Positions 1-18,544 of a stretch of 64,000 nt of DNA are shown piece after piece. Under the pieces are notes generated by a model that was given only the letters and a program-made list of their open reading frames with translations, was not told the origin of the DNA and made no database searches. The stretch is from assembly GCA_002118135.1 (NCBI GenBank), contig BDIU01000135.1, positions 221,655-285,654 of the forward strand, given 5' to 3'. Made by a program: the position numbers and the translations under genes. This stretch comes from Trebouxia sp. TZW2008. Taxonomy: Eukaryota > Chlorophyta > Trebouxiophyceae > Trebouxiales > Trebouxiaceae. Position 1 is the stretch's first letter. The number at the start of each line of letters is the position of its first letter.

Positions 1-406
1 GCTCGCAGTTCCTGCCTTACAGCCTGATCTACGCATCATTCTGTCAATCAGGAATACTGAAACCTGTTCATTTTGCACGCAGCATGTGTGAAGCCATTAT
101 AAACTCAACCCCTGACACAGCAAAGGAGCTAGCAACAACTGGGTGTATTGACATTTGAGGACGTCAGCAAACCTACACGTAACGAAATGAGCGGGGGTGA
201 ATGATTGTGATGAAACACACACGCAGCAACACCGTGGAGAAATACTGCTGTAGCTTGCAAAAATCATCCGCCCCACAAACAACACACAAAGCTTTCTGGA
301 TCAGCCTTGCTGGCTCTCATTTGCCAATGTATCAGCTAAAACTTGAACTGCAATATATCATCCCTGCAAATGACTGTTGTACAGGTGTCACATTTGCATG
401 CTGCTG
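1..406. other. Region downstream of HGH1 stop
   Basis: This stretch lies 3' of the HGH1-like gene. I see no convincing coding exon, RNA gene or repeat in it; short open frames on both strands lack recognisable similarity. Confidence 0.4.
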
Positions 407-1764
407 TCACGTCTGCGCTGATGCCTCTGAGTTCTGAGTGCTGAATCGTGTTGTCTGAGTTGACACGGGGGAGTCATCGAGCTCTTCGACTTTGCCGCTG
501 TCAGATAAGAACAGCTGAGCCATTCTTTCCATTGCTTCACACACTTCAGCTGCTTCCTCGTCCTCATACCTGTAACAGTCACATGCACAATGTTATGTAT
601 GTTCCATTTTGCACACTCCAAAGAAAGAGTCATGAACTGTGGTGCACTGTAAAACACTTGGTTGAAAATGGTGGCAGCAACAAGGTGATGTTACTGCAGT
701 TGGCTGATTATGAGCCTCACTTGACTTAACACTTGACTTCTCTTTCTTTTTCTTTTCTTTCTTTTCCTTTTCCTTTTTTTTTCCTTTTCTTAATTGCAGG
801 AGCAAATGTATGGCAAAACACATTGTTGCCAGCACAATAGCTGTCTTGCTGATGAGCAACATGCAGCAACTGTTTACAAATGACGCACACCAACTATTGG
901 CAACATCCTTCTTGTTTGCACTCAAACGGTGAGAATGCTGAAGTGCACATGAGCAGAATGTGCTGTAGTGTCTTCAGGCAAGGAATTGTGTATATGCATC
1001 TCAATGTGCAATGGGTCGTGTACATAAATTTCAGTGTCTGTGCTGTGTCAGATGTACACTCTTCAATATCCCCGACCGTGCAGTGTATTTGCAGTGCAGG
1101 GCGATCACTAATGCATTGAAGCAAGGTGTCGAGTTCTGTGAGGTAGGCAAAAGGGAGCAAGGAAAAAGCATCTTGCACAGCAGAACACACCCGGTCTTCA
1201 AGGTGGTGGGTGCTTGCAGCTCCCAAAGCACTGTGCGCCCCTCCTCGATCTCAGCCTGCCACACAGCAACATTCCCTCAATCACTCATTTCTGGTTTGTA
1301 TCTTACCACAGCATTCCCTCAGTCATTCATTTCTTTGACATTCTTGCTTTCCTTGAATGAAAGTGCATTCCAGCCAGATTGCAATCGGCCATCCCCTCAA
1401 TCATATTGTTCCTTTGAGTTTGAAGGTGCACTGCAGCCAGATTGCAACCAGCCAAAGCCTTATGCGTTGAGTCAACGCAATCGCTTAAGCTATACAATCT
1501 GTGAGCGTTGCTTTCAGAAAACACATCACACAGCTTGCTATTTGATCAAAGGAAGGAACCTGACTCAGCATGGAGTATGAGGCCTGCAGATGTGCCTTTG
1601 ACTCTTGTGGCTCCACGCAGAGCAGAACAGCAGCAACAAAAGTAGCATCAGCACCAGAAGGAATATGGCATGCCAACAGCGTGTCTCCGGTACTTTTTGC
1701 TTGCATACCAGCATGAAGGTGCGCTTCTGGCATTGCAAATATGCACAATAGCCAGCACAAAGGT

Positions 1765-1795
<31 letters not shown>

Positions 1796-4643
1796 CGACC
1801 ACTACCAACCAAGTCAACAGCAAGCCGTGCTGAAAGCATACCAGCATGAGGATGGCCTCTGCAAGGGCTGTGCGCACAGCATCGTCAACTTCCTTGGATT
1901 GGCCAACTCCGCAAAGCTGACTCAGCACCTGCTCAAGCTGATCCTTCTTCCCCAGAATCTGCTGCAAGGTGCCATCTTGCTGCAACAAAACATCAAAAGC
2001 TGTCAGTAAAGTGTTGCAGTTCTTCAAGTCCTAGCAGCTGCCCAAGCTGAGCCTTCTGCCCCAAAGTCTGCTGCAACGTGCTGTAATACTGCAGCAGCAA
2101 ACACAAGATATCGCAAACTAGTTGCTTTGTGATAGTGCTCAGCAGGACTTCATCTCTGCTGCACATTGACATCTGCTGCAACATTTTCAATTCTAGCAAG
2201 ACTTCACCTCTGTGGGTAATTGCTATATGGCATGACACTTCAAACAAGGCAAAAAACGCACGCACGCGCGCACGCACGCGCACACACACACACACACACA
2301 GCAGCGACAACAAGTCAGCAGTTTCAGCACTGAAGAACAACCGTCAAGACAGCAGACCGATACAGCGCTCTCAGCACATTTGTGGACTTCAGCTCAGCCC
2401 AAGTTGCATCAGATGCAACCAAACAGACATTGATGGGCATAAAAGAAAATACAACGAAGCAAGCAGCTTTAGTATGTTCTGCATCTTAGCAGGATCTCCT
2501 GAAGGCAGGCCAAGCACCCTTGTTTTGAGGCCAAATTGCAGTGCTTGTGTGATTGCAAATTGAAGGCGCTGGCAGTTGTGCAGGAAAGGAAGCAATTCCA
2601 CACTGATGAGCAGACAGCTTTGTTGTGGGATAACAGAAAGGTACCCCAGCGCTAAAGCAGCAATTCCTGAAGGCAGCTGAGCAGCCTTGTCTTCTGATCA
2701 CACCAGCAATGCTGCACCGATGTGTGCATAAATTTATGATCGCTCAAGCAGCAATTTTTGATACGTGGACTATTGTCATGCATGATGCAGCAAGTCAAGA
2801 GTGTAGCAGAGCTACAGCGCAACTGTCTCAGGTGAAAGCTCAGGTACCATAGCAAATTTCAGAAGGCAGCCGAGCAGCCTTGTCTTCTGAGCAAGTTTGC
2901 AGACTTGAGCTGATGTTTGGATTGATGTCTTGGCGCTAAAGCAGTAGGATTTGATGCGTGAGAACTCAGAGTCATGGAGCAACTGAAAAGTACCTCAGCA
3001 GTGAAACAGCAATTCCTGAAGGCAGCTGAGCAGCCTTGTCTCCTCAGCAAGTTTGTAGACCTGAGCTGTGCCACGAGAGCTTCTATGAACCCTCTGCCAG
3101 GCTCTAGAAGCATTGCTCTGCCTGGCTTGAGCCGTGTGACATTTGTCAGGATTGCTGCTATGTGTTCGTACTTGTCGGGCTGTTCTGGCTTTGTACCACG
3201 CATGAACAGCTTCAACAAAACTGCCCTGCAGCATAGTCTTGTACACATCATGTATAGGGCTACAGGGAAGGCAAGACCAACCAGGCATTGGAATCCAGAA
3301 ACAACAGCTTGCCTCAAGTTTTCTGCTTTTGCTGTTTGTTTCATGCTTGTCGGTGGGCAAAGATGCTTGTGTGAGAAATGATGGTGGGTGACACATAAGC
3401 TTAGATGATATGGTGAGGCAACGTCGCTGATGAGAATATGCTGTTTGCAAATCAGGGTCTAGCGGTCAACACAGCTTCTTCAAACTGATGACATGCCCAC
3501 ATGCATCATACAGCCATCAAAGGTATATTGTTCCAAGGTACCACAGACACTGCTGTAAAGCTGCAAGCGCTGTGTGGGCATGTGAAGGTAGAACAATGAC
3601 ACCGCAAATTCATTTCTGCTCAATTATGCATGGACTCAAATGTGCTTGCTGATACGTCATACCAGTCACAACATGTCCAGCTGAAATGCGTGCAGCATTC
3701 AAAGATTAAACGCGTACACATACAACCCTGGACGTTACAAGCAATACAAAAGCTGCATCAATATGAGCAAAGCGTGAAATTCACACATGGGCACCACCTG
3801 GTAGCAGTAGAAACCAAAAGCAAACAAGAAAGCCTGCTCGTCTTGGCGTCAATCAGAGAAAACCCAATCAATACAACATGCTTCCCCATAGATTCAAATT
3901 GGGGGCCATACGGGGTTGGGGGCAAAGCTGATGGCAGTACCTACATGTTGAAGCCTTCTCGTATTCCTTGGCCCAGCTGTAACAACTGCTGAGATCCTTG
4001 CTCCAGGGTTGTCACATTTGCCAAAAGCATCATCAGCAGGTCATCATGCTGACACGCGCCGTCCATGATGTAGTCAACAGCTCTTGCTATGATGTTCAGG
4101 TCAATCAATTGCTGCATGACTGCAGTATCCTGTAACAATCAGGTCAAATTGCACAAGTTAGGTACTGCCCTGCATAGCTGTTATATCTTGGGCAAAGGAG
4201 TGTCAACAGACATCGACCATTGCCACATTCAAGGCATATGGAAGGGCCGCAGCAATTTGTTACAGGTCAAAAGCATTGTCCTTTCACAGCTTGTGGACCA
4301 CAGAGTCGATGTCGACATATCCTACCTGACATAGGTTCACAATTGAGGTGATGGCTGACTTCTGGATTTTGTCCTGGTCAGAAATTAGTTTTAACAGCTC
4401 TGGCAGCAGTTGCTGAGACCGCTGTGTCAGTTTCGTTACGCCGCTGGGGTCGCCTGTCAAGCCTTTGACCAGATCTGCTGCCATTTGCCGGACCTGCACC
4501 AATCTCGCAACATTGTAGCACGCTGTTGCCACGTTTCGTAGCGCGCAAGCTCAGACAAATCTGCAAGAAAGCAGCGCACTCGCCTCTGGCCGGTCATTTC
4601 TGAGGAAGCTGAGCAGCTCGTCAACGCCGTCGTCTGCCGTCAT
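407..4643 (-). CDS. HGH1: HGH1-like armadillo/HEAT protein (eEF2 folding chaperone), one internal exon unresolved
   Basis: HGH1 family proteins are cytosolic armadillo-repeat chaperones that help fold translation factor eEF2. Exons I can join in phase on the minus strand: 4584-4643, 4326-4493, 3945-4129, 2994-3225, then 1842-1979, 1191-1255 and 407-569. The first four encode ELLSFLRNDRPE, DLVKGLTGDPSG, LLANVTTLEQG, LLEPGRG and the family hallmark RRQGCSAAFRNCCF. The last ones encode VRTALAEAIL and GYEDEEAAEVCEAMERM, matching the known C-terminus. ATG at 4643 is the first in frame and faces the L1 gene. Intron 1 appears to have a GC donor (GAG|GCGAGT). The segment between FRNCCF and the GKKDQLEQV exon, which in relatives carries a LWPALLLP-like stretch, was not found in 1980-2993, so one exon (a multiple of three) is missing from the model. 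Several decayed exon copies lie there. The family call is strong; the model is incomplete. Confidence 0.82.
737..793 (+). repeat. Polypyrimidine (C/T) tract in HGH1 intron
   Basis: A run of about 55 bases almost entirely T and C lies in the last intron of the minus-strand HGH1-like gene, so the transcript carries an A/G-rich tract there. It is not positioned as that gene's polypyrimidine tract. Confidence 0.85.
1762..1795 (+). repeat. AGC trinucleotide microsatellite
   Basis: About ten AGC units occur in an HGH1 intron immediately 3' of the GTATGC donor of the exon at 1842-1979. On the minus strand it reads GCT/CTG and translates as poly-Ala, Leu or Cys in spurious frames. Confidence 0.9.
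2030..2108 (-). repeat. Acceptor-side echo of HGH1 exon 1842-1979
   Basis: On the minus strand a CTGCAG is followed by codons for STLQQTLGQKAQLGQLL, closely resembling the true exon start GTLQQILGKKDQLEQVL about 100 bases downstream. The copy drifts out of similarity before the conserved EVDDAVRTALAEAIL part. It is a decayed tandem copy of intron end plus exon start. Confidence 0.6.
2255..2300 (+). repeat. CG/CA dinucleotide-rich microsatellite
   Basis: A GCACGCACGCG-type tract passes into a pure CA run. It sits in the unresolved part of the HGH1-like gene and is intronic or near-intronic. Alternating purine-pyrimidine composition makes it slippage-prone. Confidence 0.85.
2640..2925 (-). repeat. 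Decayed tandem copies of the HGH1 RRQGCSAAFRNCCF exon segment
   Basis: Two further copies of the signature segment of exon 2994-3225 follow it in transcript order. The one at 2858-2925 reads LKSANLLRRQGCSAAF and then hits a stop. The one at 2644-2700 reads IRRQGCSAAFRNCCF intact. A fainter KNCCL trace sits near 2740. They are same-orientation duplicates in the following intron. Only the 2994-3225 copy is flanked by the full upstream coding context. Confidence 0.75.
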
Positions 4644-4791
4644 TATGTAATAGCAGCAGGGCCCGCAGGGTTGAACGCTGTCGCCTGTCCGCTGGCAACA
4701 TGCAACGTTCAGGTTTGTGTCTCCGCAAGCGTCTCCGAAACGCCAGCCCTAGCATGAAACCCTAACAGCCTATCCTTCGCACTGCACAGCC
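4644..4791. promoter_or_regulatory. Short divergent intergenic region, HGH1 / plastid L1
   Basis: Only about 150 bases separate the two start codons, so both core promoters and both 5' leaders must fit here or overlap coding sequence. No TATA-like motif is obvious. A bidirectional promoter is inferred from geometry only. Confidence 0.45.
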
Positions 4792-7093
4792 TTGCACAGA
4801 GTTGCCCCTCTTGTTTCTGCCAGGACGGCAAGGATGGCAGCTTTCGGCTGCCTGCAGCACGCGCCATGCGTGACGCGCGCTCAAGGTGCACATTGCCATG
4901 CAAGCAGATCAGCGTCAGCCCTCCTACTGCCAGCCCCTTTCACGCATAGACAGCCAGCTCACACAGCATTCGTACAGCCGCGCAGGTGCTGTATAGCCCA
5001 AGCAGCAGCATCGACATGGGACATTCCCAGCGTAGCCGAAGAAAGCACTCATAATCCCGCGCCAGCTTCAGCGCCACCTCAGGGTCAGCCAGTAGGAAGG
5101 AAAAAGTCTCGCAGGTTCACAGATATGAAGAGCAGAGTCCCGCTCAAAGTCGTGCACAGCCCTCCCCTTGAAGCTATCAACTACGCACTTGGCACAGCGT
5201 CGTTGAAGTTCACAGAAACGTGTGAAGTACATATCAAACTGAACATACAGACCAAATACGCTGATCAGCAGCTTCGAGCCACAGTCAACTTGCCTAAGGG
5301 CACAGGCAAGGAGCTCAAAGTAGCGGTTTTGTGTCAAGGAGACAATGTTGGCATTGCCAAGAGCGCTGGGGCAGACCACGTCGGTGGCGAGGATCTCATA
5401 GAAGAGATGAGCGGTGGCATGCTTGACTTTGACAAGCTTGTTGCCACCCCTGACATGATGCCTAAGGTTGCAAAGCTTGGGCGATTACTTGGTCCCAGGG
5501 GTCTCATGCCCAACCCCAAAGCCGGGACAGTCACAGCAGATGTAGCTGCGGTAAATGCGCCATCTCAGCCTGTCTTATGTGGCTCAAACACAATGCCATT
5601 TTGTTCCTGTCCTATTAGTGCAGCATTGGCTAACTGCATTGCAATTTTGAGTCATTACACTTCTCCCTCATATGACACTAGTATTGACACCTGAAGCTGC
5701 AATGGCACACATTCACATCTGGTTGCATTGTGTTGTTTGGCCAGTGCTCTGCGCTGCAACAGTCATCGGCCAGTGCTCTGCGCTGCAACAGTCATCGGCC
5801 AGTGCTCTGCGCTGCAACAGTCATCGGCACTTCAGCAGCTGATCGACGCAACGCCACAAACACAAACAGTTGCAACTCAGCGTTCTACTCAGCATCATGC
5901 ACCTCTTCTTTGGCTAACTGTTATGTGCATGGTCAACATGACACACATGCGATGTCCTCGTATCCTGCTGCGATAACAGCCTGACGCACCAGAATCTGTG
6001 CCACACACATAGCGATATGCGCCAGAAAGTGTAATTTGTCATCATGGTCATCATCACATACTGCAGATTATGAGGCTGAAATGAGAATGTGTGCAGGCTC
6101 GCAATCTGCTGTGCTTTGCCAAGTCACAGCTGCAAAGCTTTGCTTCCTGCTCCTATGACACAGTACATTGGTTGACTGGAGCAAATTGTCTGCTGGCCCA
6201 CCAATTATGTGCATTTGGAGAACATGCCAGCTGCAACATCTGCATTCCTGCTACGTTGTTTAGGCAGCATGACAAAAATTGGAACAATTATACGCAGGCA
6301 GTGAAGGACTTCAAAGGAGGCAAAGTAGAATACAGAGCAGACAAGGGCGGTAATGTCCACGTGGCCTTTGGCAGAGCAGACTTCAAGCCAGAGGACTTGA
6401 TGATCAACCTCAAGGCCGTGCAGGTAATTGACTTTTTGCAGATGTCTGTACATGCAGACAAGCTGTCAGTAGGCAACTGTGATGAGATCTGCATTGAGCA
6501 GTTGCTTTGACACTGCCCTCCTGCAGCAGCCATTCATGCACACGACCTGTCAGACGCTGTTGTCAAATCACAAATTTGGCAGACGGCGTGACGCTGCTGC
6601 TTGACTCTCTGCTTACTTTTGCAGCAGTCAGTCTTGCAAACAATCTGTCAGGTGCTGTTGTTGAGTCACACATCAAGCAATTAATATGACGCTGTTGCCT
6701 GACAACATGTCAGGTGGCTATGCATTGAATAGGTGGCAGAGTGCTGCTTGTCATTCTGCTGACTTTCTGCAGCAGCCGTTCATGCACACAGGCTTTTGTT
6801 GAGTTATGCATTGAGCCGTCAATGTGATTTTGCTGCTGGTTACTCTGCTGAATTTTTGAAGGAGGTGATCAATGCAAACAATCTATCAGGCGCTGTGGTT
6901 GATTTCTGCATTGAACAGGTACAACGCTGCTGCTTGACATCTGCTTGACGCTGTACAGGAGTCTATTGATGCCAACAAGCCATCAGGAGCCAAGGGCGTC
7001 TTCTGGAAAACAGTTACAGTATGCACAACTATGGGACCTGGCGTTAGGGTCAGCTACCCTGCTCTACGAGACTATGCCACTGCCGAGGAGTGA
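4792..7093 (+). CDS. PRPL1: Plastid ribosomal protein L1 (uL1c), three exons
   Basis: Large-subunit stalk protein that binds 23S rRNA near the E site, here nuclear-encoded for the chloroplast. Exons 4792-5550, 6298-6423 and 6959-7093 give 339 aa, all phase 0. About 100 N-terminal residues are rich in Ala, Ser and Arg with no acidic start, as expected of a transit peptide. The L1 fold then follows, with [17 protein letters not shown] at the end of exon 1, [19 protein letters not shown] in exon 2 and the [14 protein letters not shown] end in exon 3. The first ATG is at 4792; an in-frame ATG at 4834 is a possible alternative. Bacterial L1 is about 230 aa, so the extra length is almost entirely the N-terminus. 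Intron 1 has a 29-bp triplicate repeat and intron 2 has echoes of exon 3. Confidence 0.93.
5739..5825 (+). repeat. 29-bp tandem repeat, three perfect copies
   Basis: A 29-bp unit beginning GGCCAGTGCTCTGCGC occurs three times head to tail with no mismatch (5739-5767, 5768-5796, 5797-5825), inside intron 1 of the L1 gene. The identity suggests a recent duplication. Confidence 0.97.
6511..6930 (+). repeat. Decayed acceptor-side echoes of L1 exon 3 within intron 2
   Basis: Three to four tandem, diverged units each hold a CAG or GAG start, a GCAAACAATCT-like core and a TCAGGCGCTG-like end. The copy at 6858-6890 reads [11 protein letters not shown] against the true exon 3 start [11 protein letters not shown] at 6959. 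Other units begin near 6522, 6620 and 6766; two share CTGCAGCAGCC(A/G)TTCATGCAC. None continues into the rest of exon 3. Confidence 0.65.
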
Positions 7094-7605
7094 TCTCTCA
7101 TCTTCTTTGGTTCCAACAACTGACTACATCAATCACCTTCACAAAGCAGCAAAATTGCCAATTGCAACCCTGTTCATCTGATTTCAATTGCCTCATGCGC
7201 TTCCTCCAGTTTTGAGCCCTAGACTTCACTTCACAACTGAGTAGAGCTCTTCCGAAGCTTCACGAGATTTGCAAAATGAACCTGTGTACATGATTGCTGA
7301 CACTCCTTTTGTTGATTTGCTGTTCTGATTGCATGGACAATATAATTCAGCAGCACTTCCAACCTCACGTTTGGCTGTGTAGCATCACATTGTGGCTGTA
7401 AACGAGTGCACTGCAGCAATGCACTAGGTGGAACACGCATGCAAAGTGGCAAACAGTCACAAGCATGTCACGCTGGTCAGCACTGCAGCAACTGATGGCG
7501 TTCAAGAGTGCGATTGTGATGAAAGCTAGCGACCATGAAGCAGTGACTGACTCAAATGCCACAAGATGGGTGTGCAAATAGTTGAACATTCGAGCATACA
7601 GAATG
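7094..7605. other. Convergent intergenic region
   Basis: This lies between the stop of the plus-strand L1 gene and the stop of the minus-strand TMEM184-like gene and should contain both 3' UTRs. I see no further coding signal or structured RNA here. Confidence 0.4.
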
Positions 7606-15339
<7,734 letters not shown>

Positions 15340-15591
15340 AAGTCGCGAATAAAGTCGCTGTGCGTTGTGGTTGTACAACCAGTTTGTACGCGTTTACAGC
15401 AAAGCGCAAAGGCTCATGCAATGCCCCGGCCTTGACTAGGTGCTGGCTGCTTAAGCGAATGTATACAGGCTAAGAGCGCACGCAACAAAGCTTATGATCA
15501 GACAATAAATCAGTCGAGGCACCTCGCTCTGGCTACCAGCTAGCAGGGGGAGACAGTGTCATTAGTAAACCCAGCTATCTACCTGCATCAG

Positions 15592-15955
15592 GCAATGTAA
15601 GATGACGCGTGTCATCATTGTACATGGCTGCCGCAAGCTCTTGCGCTATTTTAGGCATGGCTTCAGTGCTCAAAATCCAGAGAAGCTCACTGTCGTCATG
15701 CCATAACCGCTGCATAGCAGCTTGCTGCATGCTGCTTTTCAATCATTTCTGCCATGTGCTCAATGTCGAGGTTGGCCTCGAAATTTTTGAGAAAGCTCAT
15801 AGACATGAATTGGTGCCCAACTAAGGGGAAGCGCAATGTTGTTTGCATCTGCTGGTCACAGTCAAACGCAGCATGTAGCTCTGCAAGAGAGCTAAATAGC
15901 AACCCATCATGCATTTCTATGGGATGCTGGCCATGTTGAAGTCATGACTAAGCGC
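15592..15955 (-). pseudogene. Possible coding remnant, frame broken
   Basis: Minus-strand codons 15955-15730 read in one frame through MHDGLLFSSLAELHAAF and FPLVGHQFMSMSFLKNFEAN. After a frame change near 15715 another frame reads RLWHDDSELLWILSTEAMPK and ELAAAMYNDDTRHLTLPDAG and stops at a good donor (G|GTAGAT at about 15592). Composition is protein-like but I recognise no family. It could be two exons with a tiny intron, a decayed gene, or chance. Confidence 0.25.
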
Positions 15956-16218
15956 GATTGCTTGTGCAGAAAAGGCTGACGAGTGTCCAATTGGATTGAT
16001 AGCGCTACTGTGGAACATGCATGGGGCTGAATTAGTAGGTTCTTGATTGATCAGTCCTGGCACCAATTTTACAAAATCGAATTGTCTGCAAACGCTGGAC
16101 TGACTGACAATCAGTCACTTCTAGTCTTGCATCGCTTTGGCTGACCACCACACATGCGAGCATTGATCCAGCCGATGTCAGACGCCTTCCTGCGTGACCA
16201 ATGCGCCGGTGAAGGAGC

Positions 16219-16629
16219 ATGAGAAAGCCGTGTTCTGTTGAGGATCCCTTCAGCTGGTCCTTGAGAGTTACTGCAATCGACAGATGCTCCACCTTTGGCA
16301 ACGCTGTGTATCTTTCGGAAGCCAAAAGAGCAGGACCAGACCGTAGTGAAGATGGTGGCGTTCGAATTATCACGTCAGGTCAAGGCAAATGGCAGCAGGT
16401 CATTCATGTGCCACTCACACCAAAGTATGACTTTCCCAGACATGTTTTAGGGTTGGTGTCTCGGCATGTCTCAGAACCTAGACATTATGACTATGAAGTA
16501 AAGGTGATTGCCAGTCAAGGTGCTGACTATACCCATTACACCTTGCATACCAGCAATTTGCTGGACAGATTGTCAAATGCTTTGACTTTCTTCTACTTCA
16601 CAAACTTCAAGCCCAGAACAGATTTCTGA
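16219..16629 (+). CDS. Hypothetical protein, 136 aa, no recognised family
   Basis: An uninterrupted frame from ATG 16219 to TGA 16627-16629. The C-terminal two thirds look protein-like (GKWQQVIHVPLTPKYDFPR, HYDYEVKVIASQGADYTHY, LSNALTFFYFTNF). No signal peptide, helix or motif is evident, and no upstream exon could be joined. It may be a terminal exon of a larger gene or not a gene at all. Confidence 0.3.
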   Translation: MRKPCSVEDPFSWSLRVTAIDRCSTFGNAVYLSEAKRAGPDRSEDGGVRIITSGQGKWQQVIHVPLTPKYDFPRHVLGLVSRHVSEPRHYDYEVKVIASQGADYTHYTLHTSNLLDRLSNALTFFYFTNFKPRTDF

Positions 16630-18544
16630 GTGGCGTCCACCTGCAACTGTATCATGTAGCATGTGCTCAAGCAGCAAATGTCTGAAAGCTGTGTAGCAGG
16701 GCTACGCCTGCCACAATACCGGGGCAGAATGTCATGGAGCCTGTGATGTGAAAGCAGAAGCACAGCAGATCTGAAACAAGCCAGCGAGCATTTGACAACC
16801 CCACAGGTTGAACCATGGCAGCCATTTGTTATGCCAATTTGACTTGCATCAGAGCCAATATAAGGCCCTCTCAGGAGCAGTGGCCACAAGCTAGCAAGCA
16901 GAACGCTTCTTGAGGAAGCTTCATTGAGGCAAAGTGCACATTCTTTCACACCGGCCTGCTGCCAGACACTCGCCTGCATTTGCTGTCCAGAAGCAGTAAC
17001 ATCTTTATCTGATGTTTGCTGCTCTTATAATTAGCTCCAACCTTATGTTTTTCAACATGTCTGTCAACAAGGCGCGCAGTGTTGAGCGCGATGTATTTTG
17101 CAAGCAAGAAGGGCTATTGTGGGCTGAACACTCAGCAAGCGGTTCAGACAATGCTGTCAAATACACATCGTTTAGCTTAGATTTGTCATGCACGCACTTA
17201 AGCTAGCAGATAAGGTTATTGGGCAAGCTGATTATTCTCCGCTGTTCAGCTATGGAGAAAGTGAAGAAAGTTGACTTAGACAGGCATGACAACTTGGCCT
17301 GCATGAGTGAAGCAGTCCAGGACTATTCTTTGCTGTTCATCTGTACACCTTGCAGAGCCCCATGCAACCTGAGTGTGCAACCAAAGCAGGAGAATGATTG
17401 CTCACCCTGCCCAAAGGGCTCTTGTGTCTTGAAGAGGAGCTGCTTGATCATGCACCTGCCACCATTGTGTCATTCAAAGTTTTGTGCTTACAGTCCTTGC
17501 TTGGCTACACAAGCCTGCTTCTGAATCAAGCAGTGTGCTATACGGGCTGGAGATACTTGTTAGTGATGAGCACAATCCTGCAGACAGGCTTGTTGCCAGT
17601 TGCTGCAATTGCAGAAGCGAGCTGGCTGCAGCTAAATACCACGCCATACATGACTCCAACTTCATTGGAACCAGTTGCAAAACAATAACAGGTGTGTTTA
17701 TGCAATGCTGCTTTGCCATGACCGTCCTCGTATGTCAGCAGTATGATCATGGTATGAGGAGGCGACATGGCACTGAACTAGAGCTATGCATTTGTTTTGC
17801 ATGGCTCGAGGCATGCTGCTCTGCCAACAAATGCGCCGATTGAGCTTTGAATATGCAGCTTGCAAGCTTTCTAAACAATTTGACTGGAAAAAGCACAGAA
17901 GCGCAGTGATAGAATGTCAAAGTCTTTTATTACAGCACTGGCATTGAACATGCACAGCATTTGTAGATTCAGCACTCACTGGGGTATGTACTTCGGAATT
18001 TACTACAACCTACAGAGTAACCACTCATGTCAAAGCTCATTGACTATGCCTTATGCTATAACACTGATACAGCATGTTTGGAGAAACAGCACAACCGAAA
18101 CAACCTGCTGCAACACTGTACATCTAGTTTGTCATTCAGCTCATGGTCAACGCTACAGCCTGTCAGAAGACGCTAGTTCTCAGCATAACCAACCACCACC
18201 ATTTAGGATTGTCAAACTCAAAAGGATCACAAGGAAAAAGGTCACAAGGGTTGGGATTGTAGGTCAGGCTAGGATTGAAAAGGGAGAACAGCAGAGGCAT
18301 CTGAAGATGCTTGCCCTTTCTGAACTGCAGAGCTAGACGTCAAGCATTACTGCGCGCATAAACAATAGTCTCAGGCCCTAACCTAAGCACACTGTTTATG
18401 CCTGTCTAGCTGCATTATGACTGTCCAGCTGCATATATGACAGTGACAATATACAGTACAAACACCATCTATGACAGAGGTCAGCAACTGGGCAACACAG
18501 CTGAAGGTCAGGTGAAGGAGTCAGATGTTGTGTGACAGATGGGC

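Larger units (their letters stand above)
15340..18544. other. Gene-poor or unresolved interval
   Basis: This lies between the TMEM184 start and the KASIII stop. Two stretches look weakly coding and are listed separately (15592-15955 minus, 16219-16629 plus). In 16630-18500 I see only short open frames without recognisable motifs on either strand. A multi-exon gene of unknown family could be hidden here. Confidence 0.35.

Noticed and set aside
1485..1640. Minus-strand frame LLCVEPQESKAHLQASYS as an HGH1 exon
   Set aside because: It does not match the family and the flanking exons at 1842-1979 and 1191-1255 already join in phase to give conserved sequence.
1993..2340. Minus-strand open frame of 115 codons with Val-Cys and Arg-Val-Arg-Ala repeats
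   Set aside because: The repeats translate the CA/CG dinucleotide tract; only the exon echo near 2030-2108 has meaning.
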